This document shows, piece after piece, positions 16,715 to 23,096 of a stretch of 26,754 bases of DNA. How positions within the stretch are numbered: position 1 is the first letter of the stretch; each line of letters starts with the position of its first letter. The notes under the pieces were generated by a model. The model saw only the letters and a program-made list of their open reading frames with translations. It searched no databases and was not told the DNA's origin. Both the position numbers and the translations under genes were made by a program. Origin of the DNA: CAVURW01 sp963743595. GTDB lineage: Bacteria; Verrucomicrobiota; Verrucomicrobiia; Methylacidiphilales; UBA1321. The stretch spans positions 1-26,754 of the forward strand of contig CAVURW010000132.1 in assembly GCA_963743595.1 (NCBI GenBank). Direction: 5' to 3'.

Positions 16715-17632
16715 TCAAGCGGCTTTCGACACCTGATATGGTGAGGCATATGAGTTGCGAATATAATTGCGAAACTCTTTCGGCGAGACCCCAAAATACT
16801 TCTGAAAGGCTTGGCGGAGCCGTTGATATCCTCCGAATCCAGACCTTTCGACGATATATTTGATTCGGGCATCGGTCTCGCAAAGTAGGAGTGCCGCTCT
16901 GGAAAGACAACACCAATGGATCTCGCTTAGCGGAGTATTGCCGAAGCAGGACGAAAAATGACGTTCAAGTGTGCGTCGATTAATCGACGTATGCTCGGAT
17001 ATTTGAGCGACTCCGATAACAGTTTCATTATTATTCCAAATATAATCCATAACCCTGTTTACAATCGGATCCGTGTTGGTTTCTATGTTTACACTTAACG
17101 GTCTTTCAGGCGGAGTGCCTGCTACGATATGGGTAAAGCACTCCATGGCCTTAGCATAATAACCAGAAACGTTCTCCTGATCCGCACACACCGAATCAAC
17201 CAAATCATTCAGCAATTGGGAAAAGGCATCCTGATTGATCACTTTAACAACATTTTTTTCTAGACAGAAAGCTCCTGACTTTAGCCACTCGCGAGGAAGA
17301 GTCCCGTTGAAGTTTATCCAAAGGTTTGTCCAACCCGTTGAAGGATCGGGACGATAACAGTGCCACTCCCCTGGTTTGCAAAGAATAACCTGGCCAGCCC
17401 GAATCACTTGCTTCCCGAGCCTGGTATGTAACTCGCCCCCACCCCGGATAATTAAGTTCAGACAAAATTCCCCCAGTATCCGCCCTTCCTTTGCCTTAAA
17501 GCCATAATACCCAGGATGTTTCAACTCTGGATAGGGTTGTCGGGGGGCGACTTCCTCTCTCCCAATATGGGTCAAGTAAAATTCAGATTCAAAAAAACGA
17601 CGACTCAAAGGCAGGGCACGGGAGCTATTCAT
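16715..17632 (-). CDS. AraC-family transcriptional regulator
   Basis: 305 residues. An N-terminal cupin-like sensor domain (about 55-110) shows GGGELHTRLGKQVIRAGQVI and KPGEWHCYRPDPSTGW, as in AraC and RhaR/RhaS types that bind sugars. The C-terminal DNA-binding half has both helix-turn-helix units: VIGVAQISEHTSINRRTLER (205-224) and IKYIVERSGFGGYQRLRQAF (257-276), followed by the family ending YFGVSPKEFR. The length is standard. The ATG at 17632 has no Shine-Dalgarno site. The gene is convergent with rhaM, with 72 bp between them, and close to the lyase operon. A likely role is activation by L-rhamnose or an oligosaccharide. It is a candidate to bind the directional TGTCGYA elements, since AraC proteins bind asymmetric sites next to -35 boxes. 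Ligand and targets are inferred. Confidence 0.94.
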   Translation of the reverse strand: MNSSRALPLSRRFFESEFYLTHIGREEVAPRQPYPELKHPGYYGFKAKEGRILGEFCLNLIIRGGGELHTRLGKQVIRAGQVILCKPGEWHCYRPDPSTGWTNLWINFNGTLPREWLKSGAFCLEKNVVKVINQDAFSQLLNDLVDSVCADQENVSGYYAKAMECFTHIVAGTPPERPLSVNIETNTDPIVNRVMDYIWNNNETVIGVAQISEHTSINRRTLERHFSSCFGNTPLSEIHWCCLSRAALLLCETDARIKYIVERSGFGGYQRLRQAFQKYFGVSPKEFRNYIRNSYASPYQVSKAA

Positions 17633-17724
17633 ATTTATAAGTTCGTATCATTTTCGAGGGGCAACTTTGTGAACTCCTCGATGAACGTCATTATTACTGC
17701 AAATGCCATGCAAGCTTCAAGAAT

Positions 17725-17755
17725 AAAAGAGAAAGTTTTCTCATTCTTCTCTTTT
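17725..17755 (-). terminator. A/T-rich hairpin downstream of the LacI gene, possible terminator
   Basis: On the minus strand AAAAGAGAA (17755-17747) can pair with TTCTCTTTT (17733-17725) across 13 nt, about 95 nt after the LacI stop. An alternative hairpin, GAGAAA-N2-TTTCTC at 17729-17742, overlaps it. Stems are weak in G/C and the U-run is interrupted, so this is only a possible terminator or a regulatory structure upstream of AraC. Confidence 0.25.
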
Positions 17756-17848
17756 CATGCCGCATTTGTCGATGGGAACTTTCCAACGTCGAACTGCAAA
17801 ACGTTTACGTCGCGAGCGAAACTGACTCGCAAAACACGAGCAGGGCCT

Positions 17849-18922
17849 TTAAATCGGGCCCGTTGTTTCTCCGGAAGCGAGAATACAAGGAAGCAAAAGC
17901 CGATAGGGTCGAATCTCTGGATGTTCGATCCTTGAAACTAAACAATGCACGGCGGCCTCACCAAGATCTTCAGGAGGACATTTCACCGAAGTCAAAGGGG
18001 GTAACCCATACGGATTACGCGAAAATGTATGAAATCCTGCAACCGAAACCTGTTCAGGTATTTTCATTCCCTTGCCCATCAATCCTTGGACCAAGGAATA
18101 GCCGATACTATCACTCGAGCATATCCAACCGGTTACTCCTTCCTTTACAAGTTGCTTGACCCTATCAGCAGCACCGAATTTTAGGATCACTTCCTCCTCT
18201 AAAGCTTCTTGCAATGACAGCGGTATCGCCCATTCGGGGCGATGCAAAAGCGCTCGCGACGACACAGCTCCGACAAAACTCGCGTATCTCGAACGGGCCC
18301 AGGTCATCTCAGGACATTGGCCCAAAAAACCTATTTTGGTATGACCATAGGAGGCCAGATGCTGGATCAGAACTTCCATACCCTCCAGATCGTCGAGTGA
18401 TACGGCAGCAACCCCTGCGTAATTATGCACAATCGAGACGATCGGGTACCGTTGCTTCAATTTTGAAAGAATCTGTTCGGCCCACCTATGGATCAGGATC
18501 ACACCTTCCAACTCACCCGATTTAATTGCGGGAGGTTGATGCCCGTCATGGAAAGCTCTTTCGACATCTTCAGGATTATAATGGTGCGACAGAAGCGAGA
18601 GGTTAAACGTTAGAGCTGCCCGACTGATTCCCGAAAGGTAACCGATGTCAATCACTGCACCACGAGCGATGGATAGCACCATGATACGTCGGGTTTTTTC
18701 GATCTTTTCTATAGGGTTTGCTTCAGATAAGTATCCCATCTCTTCGGCGGTTTCTATAATTCGCTGGCGAGTGGCTGGATGCGTTCCAGTAGAACTGCGT
18801 AAGGCTCGAGAAACCGTGGATATCGAAATTCCCAATTTTTTGGCGATCGATGAAAGATTTATCGGTTTTTTGGAATAGCCTGACATTTCTAAGCTCATAT
18901 CGGCAATTGATCTTCGTGACAT
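17849..18922 (-). CDS. LacI-family transcriptional regulator
   Basis: 357 residues. The DNA-binding helix-turn-helix is INLSSIAKKLGISISTVSRA (21-40), followed by the hinge-side sequence THPATRQRIIETAEEMGYL, which is diagnostic for LacI. A periplasmic-binding-protein-like sensor domain follows, with IGYLSGISRAA, GVILIHRWAE, VSLDDLEGMEVLIQHLASYG and ICSSDSIGYSLVQGLMGKG. The end, LTSVKCPPEDLGEAAVHCL, matches the family's dimer face. ATGs at 18898 and 18886 are alternatives; the first ATG has AAGAG five nt upstream and is kept. About 20 residues precede the helix-turn-helix, slightly longer than usual. The gene lies 123 bp after the GH95 stop in the same direction, with its own candidate promoter and palindrome. 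It is likely a repressor of the adjacent fucosidase unit, with a sugar ligand not identifiable here. Confidence 0.94.
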   Translation of the reverse strand: MSRRSIADMSLEMSGYSKKPINLSSIAKKLGISISTVSRALRSSTGTHPATRQRIIETAEEMGYLSEANPIEKIEKTRRIMVLSIARGAVIDIGYLSGISRAALTFNLSLLSHHYNPEDVERAFHDGHQPPAIKSGELEGVILIHRWAEQILSKLKQRYPIVSIVHNYAGVAAVSLDDLEGMEVLIQHLASYGHTKIGFLGQCPEMTWARSRYASFVGAVSSRALLHRPEWAIPLSLQEALEEEVILKFGAADRVKQLVKEGVTGWICSSDSIGYSLVQGLMGKGMKIPEQVSVAGFHTFSRNPYGLPPLTSVKCPPEDLGEAAVHCLVSRIEHPEIRPYRLLLPCILASGETTGPI

Positions 18923-18935
18923 GGGAACTCTTTAT

Positions 18936-18959
18936 TGGGATAGACTGAGACAAATCCCA
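18936..18959. promoter_or_regulatory. Inverted repeat TGGGAT-N12-ATCCCA near the LacI start site
   Basis: Perfect 6-bp arms at 18936-18941 and 18954-18959. It overlaps the candidate -10 box and predicted start of the LacI transcript, so it could be a second operator or a leader hairpin. Function is inferred only. Confidence 0.3.
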
Positions 18960-18983
18960 TATTTTTTCAATGTGATTGTGCAA
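18956..18983 (-). promoter_or_regulatory. Candidate promoter of the LacI gene
   Basis: On the minus strand TTGCAC (18983-18978) and TATGGG (18961-18956) are 16 bp apart. The -35 box is one arm of the palindrome at 18978-18992, so a regulator bound there would block transcription. The -10 box is a weak match. Confidence 0.35.
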
Positions 18984-18992
18984 ATTTTGCAC
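18978..18992. promoter_or_regulatory. 15-bp perfect palindrome, probable LacI autoregulatory operator
   Basis: GTGCAAATTTTGCAC is symmetric about its central base, the form expected for a LacI-family operator. It lies 56-70 bp upstream of the LacI ATG, between the GH95 and LacI genes. I saw no second copy upstream of the GH95 or PA14-like genes. Confidence 0.5.
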
Positions 18993-19045
18993 CTCAACCC
19001 AAACTGAAGCATCTCCAAGTCGCAATGAGATAAAGGAGGCGATTT

Positions 19046-21610
19046 TTAGTTATGCTGGACAAGTTGAAGTTGACCATCCAATTGAATCTTTTGATTTGGG
19101 TTCAGATTCAGCGAAACGACTTGATTGCCATATCTGACTCTGCACGATACAGCTTGCTCACCCTTGAGAGCGACGGACACTAACCGGCCGCTCGCCCAAT
19201 CACATCCCACTTCAATATTCCCTTTTGCTTTTAAACCGCTAAAGCTTCCTTGGACCCAGTTCTCAGGTAAGGCCGGCAGTAAATCAATTTCACCGGGCTG
19301 TGATTGAAGAAGCATCTCTTCAATTCCAGAAGTTGCACCCAAATTTCCGTCTATTTGAAAGGGTGGACAACTATCGAATAGGTTAGGATAGGTCCTTTCA
19401 GGTGAAAGCAACAACGCCAAGCATCGATAAGCTCGATCTCCTTGCCTCAGGTGCGCCCACAGATTGATCTTCCAGGCGAGGCTCCAACCGGTGGAAAGGT
19501 CGCCCCGAAGCTCCAGCGTTCTTCGGGCGGCCGCGGCCAAGTCCGGCGTTGCCCGTAGCGCTATTTGATTACCCGGAAATAATCCATACAAGTGCGAAAC
19601 ATGGCGGTGCGTCGGCTCTTCATCGGCAAAGTCGAGTGGCCATTCCTGCAATCGACCTTGAGATCCGATTTTGTAAGGCAGTAGGCGACCGAGTTGTGTC
19701 CTCAGTTGCTCCCTAAATGTGCTATCGATATTGAGTATTTCCGATGCTTGGATGCAGTTGGTAAACAATTCCCGAATTAAGGCGATGTCCATTGTGGGTC
19801 CTGCAATTAGGGCCGCACCTTTCTGCTGGCCGTTGGAATCTCGATAAAGGAACCGATTTTCAGGAGAACCACCCACCGGCGTAACGAGATGTCCGTCTTT
19901 ATCCATGACTAACCATGCGGACATAAATTCGGCCGCTCCCTTCATAATGGGATAGGCTTGATCTCTAAGAAATGGTTGGTCGTTTGTGAACACGTAATGA
20001 TTCCACAAATGCTGACAAAGCCACGGACCTGCCATGTTCCAAAAAGCAGGACCCGCATCTCCATCCACGGGCTGCGCATCCCTCCAAATGGTCGTGTTGT
20101 GGTGAGCCACCCATCCAGGCAAGCCATACATATCATGGGCCACCTTCTCCCCATTGAAATGAAGCTCTTGAATCAATCTAAATAGTGGTTCTCCACACTC
20201 GCTCAGATTGGCAACTTCTACTGGCCAATAATTCATCTCCAGGTTAATATTGAGTGTGTACGCTCCGGCCCAAGGCGGAATTACATCGGGGTTCCACATG
20301 CCCTGTAAGTTCAACGGTTGACCACCAGATCTAGAACCTGAAATGATTAAATATCTTCCAAACTGATAATAGAGCTCTGCTAGTTTTTCATCACCTTTTT
20401 GACTATACTGTTGGATCCGCTCAGAAGTCGGTAATGAGTCTCGTGTACTGCTCTCACCAAGATTTAAAGTCACTCGATCAAATAATGATTTATAATCAGA
20501 TACGTGTTCAGATTTAAGTTCATCAAACGATTTTGCACACGCTGGCGAAAGAGGTGCTAGTGCTTCTGCATGTTCATCTGCTCCTTCACGTGACGGACTT
20601 TTATTGAAGCCCGCATAACTCGAACCGGTAGTTAGAATGAGAACTACGTCGGTCGCATTCTGGATAGTGAGAGTTCGATTCCCTTCGATACACTGACCAT
20701 CTTGGCTGCTGATCGATAATTCCGCTTCGAACCGGGTTCCCTTGTTGCCAATCTTGTCTCCGTAGAGCACCTGACTCGCCCCCGCCTTTAATTTGCCAGC
20801 GGAATCAAATATCTCAGGATACTTCCATGTATCCCCATTTTTCTGGATGATTTGTATATCCCGTCGAAGCGCAAATCCGGGCACTTGGCCTTTCATGCAC
20901 AGGGTCGACTTACCTTTTACGACTTCCGTTTGAGCTGTGGGATGAACCGAATCCAACCGGATTGTGAAATGCAGAGCCCCAGGTTTGCTCGCGTGCAGTC
21001 GCATAATTATGGCATTCGCTGGATGGCTGGCAAAGACCTCGCGGGTAAATTCCGTGCCATCGACGTCATACGAAACCTTAACAACGGCGTTGTTTATATC
21101 CAGTTCGCGACGATAATTCGTGACGGTTCCACCAGACGGAAAATCAAGCCACAAAGAACCGAGCGGCTGATAGCAGTTTTGCGCTCTGCCGAGCCAGTGT
21201 TTGCTTACCCAAGCATGTACCTCGGCATACTTTCCTTCTTTCAGCCATTCCTGGACTTGGTCGAGCCCTTTGCCCACGTCTAATGGCAAGTCCCGATCTC
21301 CAGGCTCTCCCGAATATAATGTGTTGTCGTTGAGCTGAAGTTGTTCGACAGGAACTCCTCCAAAAACCATCGCCCCTATTCGTCCGTTACCAATGGGAAG
21401 TGCCTCATTCCAGTCCTTAGCGGGTTGGTCAAACCAGACCGACAATCGATCTGACGCTCGGAGGCAAAACATTAATGAACTCGTCGCATATAAAAGAAAA
21501 AAAACTATAACTGAAGCTTGTCGCCGATAAAGACGGCTGGGTGCGTTCTTCCTCTGGCCGCCAGCAAGTGGAACACTTAAAATTGGAGAGGCAAAGCCAT
21601 GGTCAGTCAT
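19046..21610 (-). CDS. GH95 alpha-L-fucosidase or alpha-L-galactosidase
   Basis: About 854 residues from the ATG at 21610; an in-frame TTG at 21661 would give 871. A hydrophobic export segment (ASVIVFFLLYATSSLMFCLR) follows a long basic lead. The N-terminal beta domain opens with the family hallmark WNEALPIGNGRIGAMVFGG and LQLNDNTLYSG. In the (alpha/alpha)6 barrel, GAYTLNINLEMNYWP holds the two asparagines that activate water, GGSPEN holds the probable acid glutamate, and PPFQIDGNLGATSGI the catalytic aspartate. All correspond to residues known from bifidobacterial AfcA. THRHVSHLYGLFPG is also intact. The enzyme inverts configuration and releases terminal L-fucose or L-galactose, both found on pectin side chains and xyloglucan. 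It follows the PA14-like gene by 107 bp and is probably cotranscribed. Fucose and galactose specificity cannot be separated by eye. Confidence 0.94.
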   Translation of the reverse strand: MTDHGFASPILSVPLAGGQRKNAPSRLYRRQASVIVFFLLYATSSLMFCLRASDRLSVWFDQPAKDWNEALPIGNGRIGAMVFGGVPVEQLQLNDNTLYSGEPGDRDLPLDVGKGLDQVQEWLKEGKYAEVHAWVSKHWLGRAQNCYQPLGSLWLDFPSGGTVTNYRRELDINNAVVKVSYDVDGTEFTREVFASHPANAIIMRLHASKPGALHFTIRLDSVHPTAQTEVVKGKSTLCMKGQVPGFALRRDIQIIQKNGDTWKYPEIFDSAGKLKAGASQVLYGDKIGNKGTRFEAELSISSQDGQCIEGNRTLTIQNATDVVLILTTGSSYAGFNKSPSREGADEHAEALAPLSPACAKSFDELKSEHVSDYKSLFDRVTLNLGESSTRDSLPTSERIQQYSQKGDEKLAELYYQFGRYLIISGSRSGGQPLNLQGMWNPDVIPPWAGAYTLNINLEMNYWPVEVANLSECGEPLFRLIQELHFNGEKVAHDMYGLPGWVAHHNTTIWRDAQPVDGDAGPAFWNMAGPWLCQHLWNHYVFTNDQPFLRDQAYPIMKGAAEFMSAWLVMDKDGHLVTPVGGSPENRFLYRDSNGQQKGAALIAGPTMDIALIRELFTNCIQASEILNIDSTFREQLRTQLGRLLPYKIGSQGRLQEWPLDFADEEPTHRHVSHLYGLFPGNQIALRATPDLAAAARRTLELRGDLSTGWSLAWKINLWAHLRQGDRAYRCLALLLSPERTYPNLFDSCPPFQIDGNLGATSGIEEMLLQSQPGEIDLLPALPENWVQGSFSGLKAKGNIEVGCDWASGRLVSVALKGEQAVSCRVRYGNQVVSLNLNPNQKIQLDGQLQLVQHN

Positions 21611-21717
21611 GAAGTTATCGTCCAACTCATCGCCTAAAGCTATCAAGTAATTTCTGAGCAACTCCTTACAGGAGATAGGTGGTAACCGCCGCTGGACCTT
21701 TACGTCTGGCTAGCCCC

Positions 21718-22914
21718 TCAATTTGCCGAACTTGTGTGCCAAGCTTCTGCAGTTGTCGAGTAAGGGGGATACGTACCTGGAGCACCTTTTGGATGGATCG
21801 GATTAGTATCAACTTGAAATATGGGAAGTAACGGACTGCCGTTTGTTTGGGTTTGATAGGTGTTTTCTTCCCTTTGAAGATAAAGAAAGTAATTTGACCA
21901 TCCTCCCGGTTCTTCACCTATCATAACATCGATGTTGACGGTATCGCCAGCATGGAGGTGCACAGGAGTTCCGACAAATAAACCGCCTTTCTCTGTGTCA
22001 TTGGTTGGCTTGTAATCGAGGACTGGATAGCGTTTTTCATTCGTCCACAGATCCTTTTTCACAGGGATAAGACTGCCATCGAGCACCATTTCTCCGTTAA
22101 CACGTACAAGCAAAATGTCATCGGCCATTCCAACAAAATGGTAGGTTCCATCTTCCGTTGGCGAGGCGGTAAGTCGATACCAGATAACATACATCTTGGG
22201 TTGTACTTCATTCTCGACGCCGAAGGCTTTCGGGCCATCTACGGCGTGAATTGTTGGAATAAAGACGGAAGAGGTGTTGAGTGGCTTCTGTGTCCTATAA
22301 AATTTCTCAATCAACTGTGAATCCCAATTGGCGGCCACAAATTTCATGAGAATCTCGTGGTATTTCGACGGGGTCATTTCGGTTGGCTTTGGACTCGAAC
22401 CAGACGTTTGCTTCAGGTCGTACATATATCCGACAAGTTCTGGAGTCGCACCGTCTTCTAAAGAATCACCGAACGGATTGGAGTGGGACATACCCCCGCC
22501 GGACGAACCACTCGCCATGCCGCCGCCTGCCGCTTGGACACTGAAGGTAGGCAAAGCCGTAGTCAGCGCAGGGTCGAGCGACGATTTCATGCTGAAGGTC
22601 GCCAGTGGATTGGAGCTAATGACGATGCTCGGCGATGAAACCGGTGGCGGAACGATATGAGCCGTCGGGTCCGCTAGAGACTTGACCGCTTCACCGCCGT
22701 TGGCCGGTGGCTTGGGCGTTGGAGGTTGCTGTCTTACCTTCACCATGACCATCGGTTCCACCAGAGTGGGAGCGATGAAATGGTAGATGACAGCCGTACT
22801 CACCATCAAAAAGATGGCGATATTGAATATAAGGACCGCGACGAACGAGCCCGACTTCTCCATGCGCCGTTGCCAAGCAAGTTTATCTTTTGGGTTTTCT
22901 TGTTTTGGTTTCAT
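21718..22914 (-). CDS. Membrane-anchored protein: one TM helix, Pro-rich linker, PA14-like domain
   Basis: 398 residues, not recognised as a named family. A basic N-terminus leads into one transmembrane helix (VAVLIFNIAIFLMVSTAVIY, about 25-44). A proline-rich stretch (PPTPKPPANG, VPPPVSSPS) follows, then a Gly/Ser/Met-rich linker (about 129-146), together resembling the start of TonB-type proteins. The C-terminal half (about 160-350) contains DGTYHFVGMADDILLVRVNG, the hallmark of PA14 carbohydrate-associated domains, with VLDGS after it. No TonB C-terminal domain is seen. It would sit in the inner membrane with the PA14-like part in the periplasm. It precedes GH95 on the same strand and is divergent from GH92. 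A role in sensing, scaffolding or handling of oligosaccharides is a guess. The ATG at 22914 has only a distant GGA upstream. Confidence 0.8.
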   Translation of the reverse strand: MKPKQENPKDKLAWQRRMEKSGSFVAVLIFNIAIFLMVSTAVIYHFIAPTLVEPMVMVKVRQQPPTPKPPANGGEAVKSLADPTAHIVPPPVSSPSIVISSNPLATFSMKSSLDPALTTALPTFSVQAAGGGMASGSSGGGMSHSNPFGDSLEDGATPELVGYMYDLKQTSGSSPKPTEMTPSKYHEILMKFVAANWDSQLIEKFYRTQKPLNTSSVFIPTIHAVDGPKAFGVENEVQPKMYVIWYRLTASPTEDGTYHFVGMADDILLVRVNGEMVLDGSLIPVKKDLWTNEKRYPVLDYKPTNDTEKGGLFVGTPVHLHAGDTVNIDVMIGEEPGGWSNYFLYLQREENTYQTQTNGSPLLPIFQVDTNPIHPKGAPGTYPPYSTTAEAWHTSSAN

Positions 22915-23005
22915 AAATTTTCGTTTTCCAGTGGAGGACCGCTAGGTCGGAATTCAATCCAAGTAACTATTAACTCCACATTTCAAACAGATAAAAACCA
23001 AAAAA

Positions 23006-23040
23006 ATGTCGTTTTGCGACACCATGTCCTAATGTCGCAA
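23006..23040. promoter_or_regulatory. Divergent control site with paired TGTCGCAA half-sites (copies 4 and 5)
   Basis: TTGCGACA (23014-23021) and TGTCGCAA (23033-23040) form a perfect 8-bp inverted repeat with an 11-nt spacer. Each half faces outward, one toward the PA14-like gene and one toward GH92. A further TGTCG at 23007-23011 and TGTCC at 23025-23029 add partial copies. The pattern suggests shared control of both transcription units. Confidence 0.55.
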
Positions 23041-23067
23041 TTCTTTCTGATTTCGGCTTAGACAGAT
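23033..23067 (+). promoter_or_regulatory. Conserved 35-bp upstream block of GH92 (copy 5, extended)
   Basis: The block runs from the TGTCGCAA core to just past GCTTAGAC. It is identical at 29 of 35 positions to the block upstream of the Gfo/Idh gene (1118-1152, minus strand). The core starts 64 nt before the GH92 ATG, as in rhaM. Confidence 0.6.
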
Positions 23068-23088
23068 TTAATATCCGCTTCGTACTAT
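23058..23088 (+). promoter_or_regulatory. Candidate promoter of the GH92-GH30 unit
   Basis: TTAGAC (23058-23063) and TACTAT (23083-23088) are 19 bp apart, slightly long. The predicted start falls within a few bases of the ATG at 23097. The transcript would be almost leaderless, which agrees with the lack of a Shine-Dalgarno site. Confidence 0.38.
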
Positions 23089-23096
23089 CCTGTTTT

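Noticed and set aside
18584..18590. Another TGCGACA inside the LacI coding sequence
   Set aside because: It has no extended similarity to the upstream blocks and lies mid-gene; one such 7-mer is expected by chance.
19017..19024. AGTCGCAA between GH95 and LacI as a further regulon element
   Set aside because: It differs from the core by one base and points away from the LacI gene toward the end of GH95, so it has no promoter to serve.
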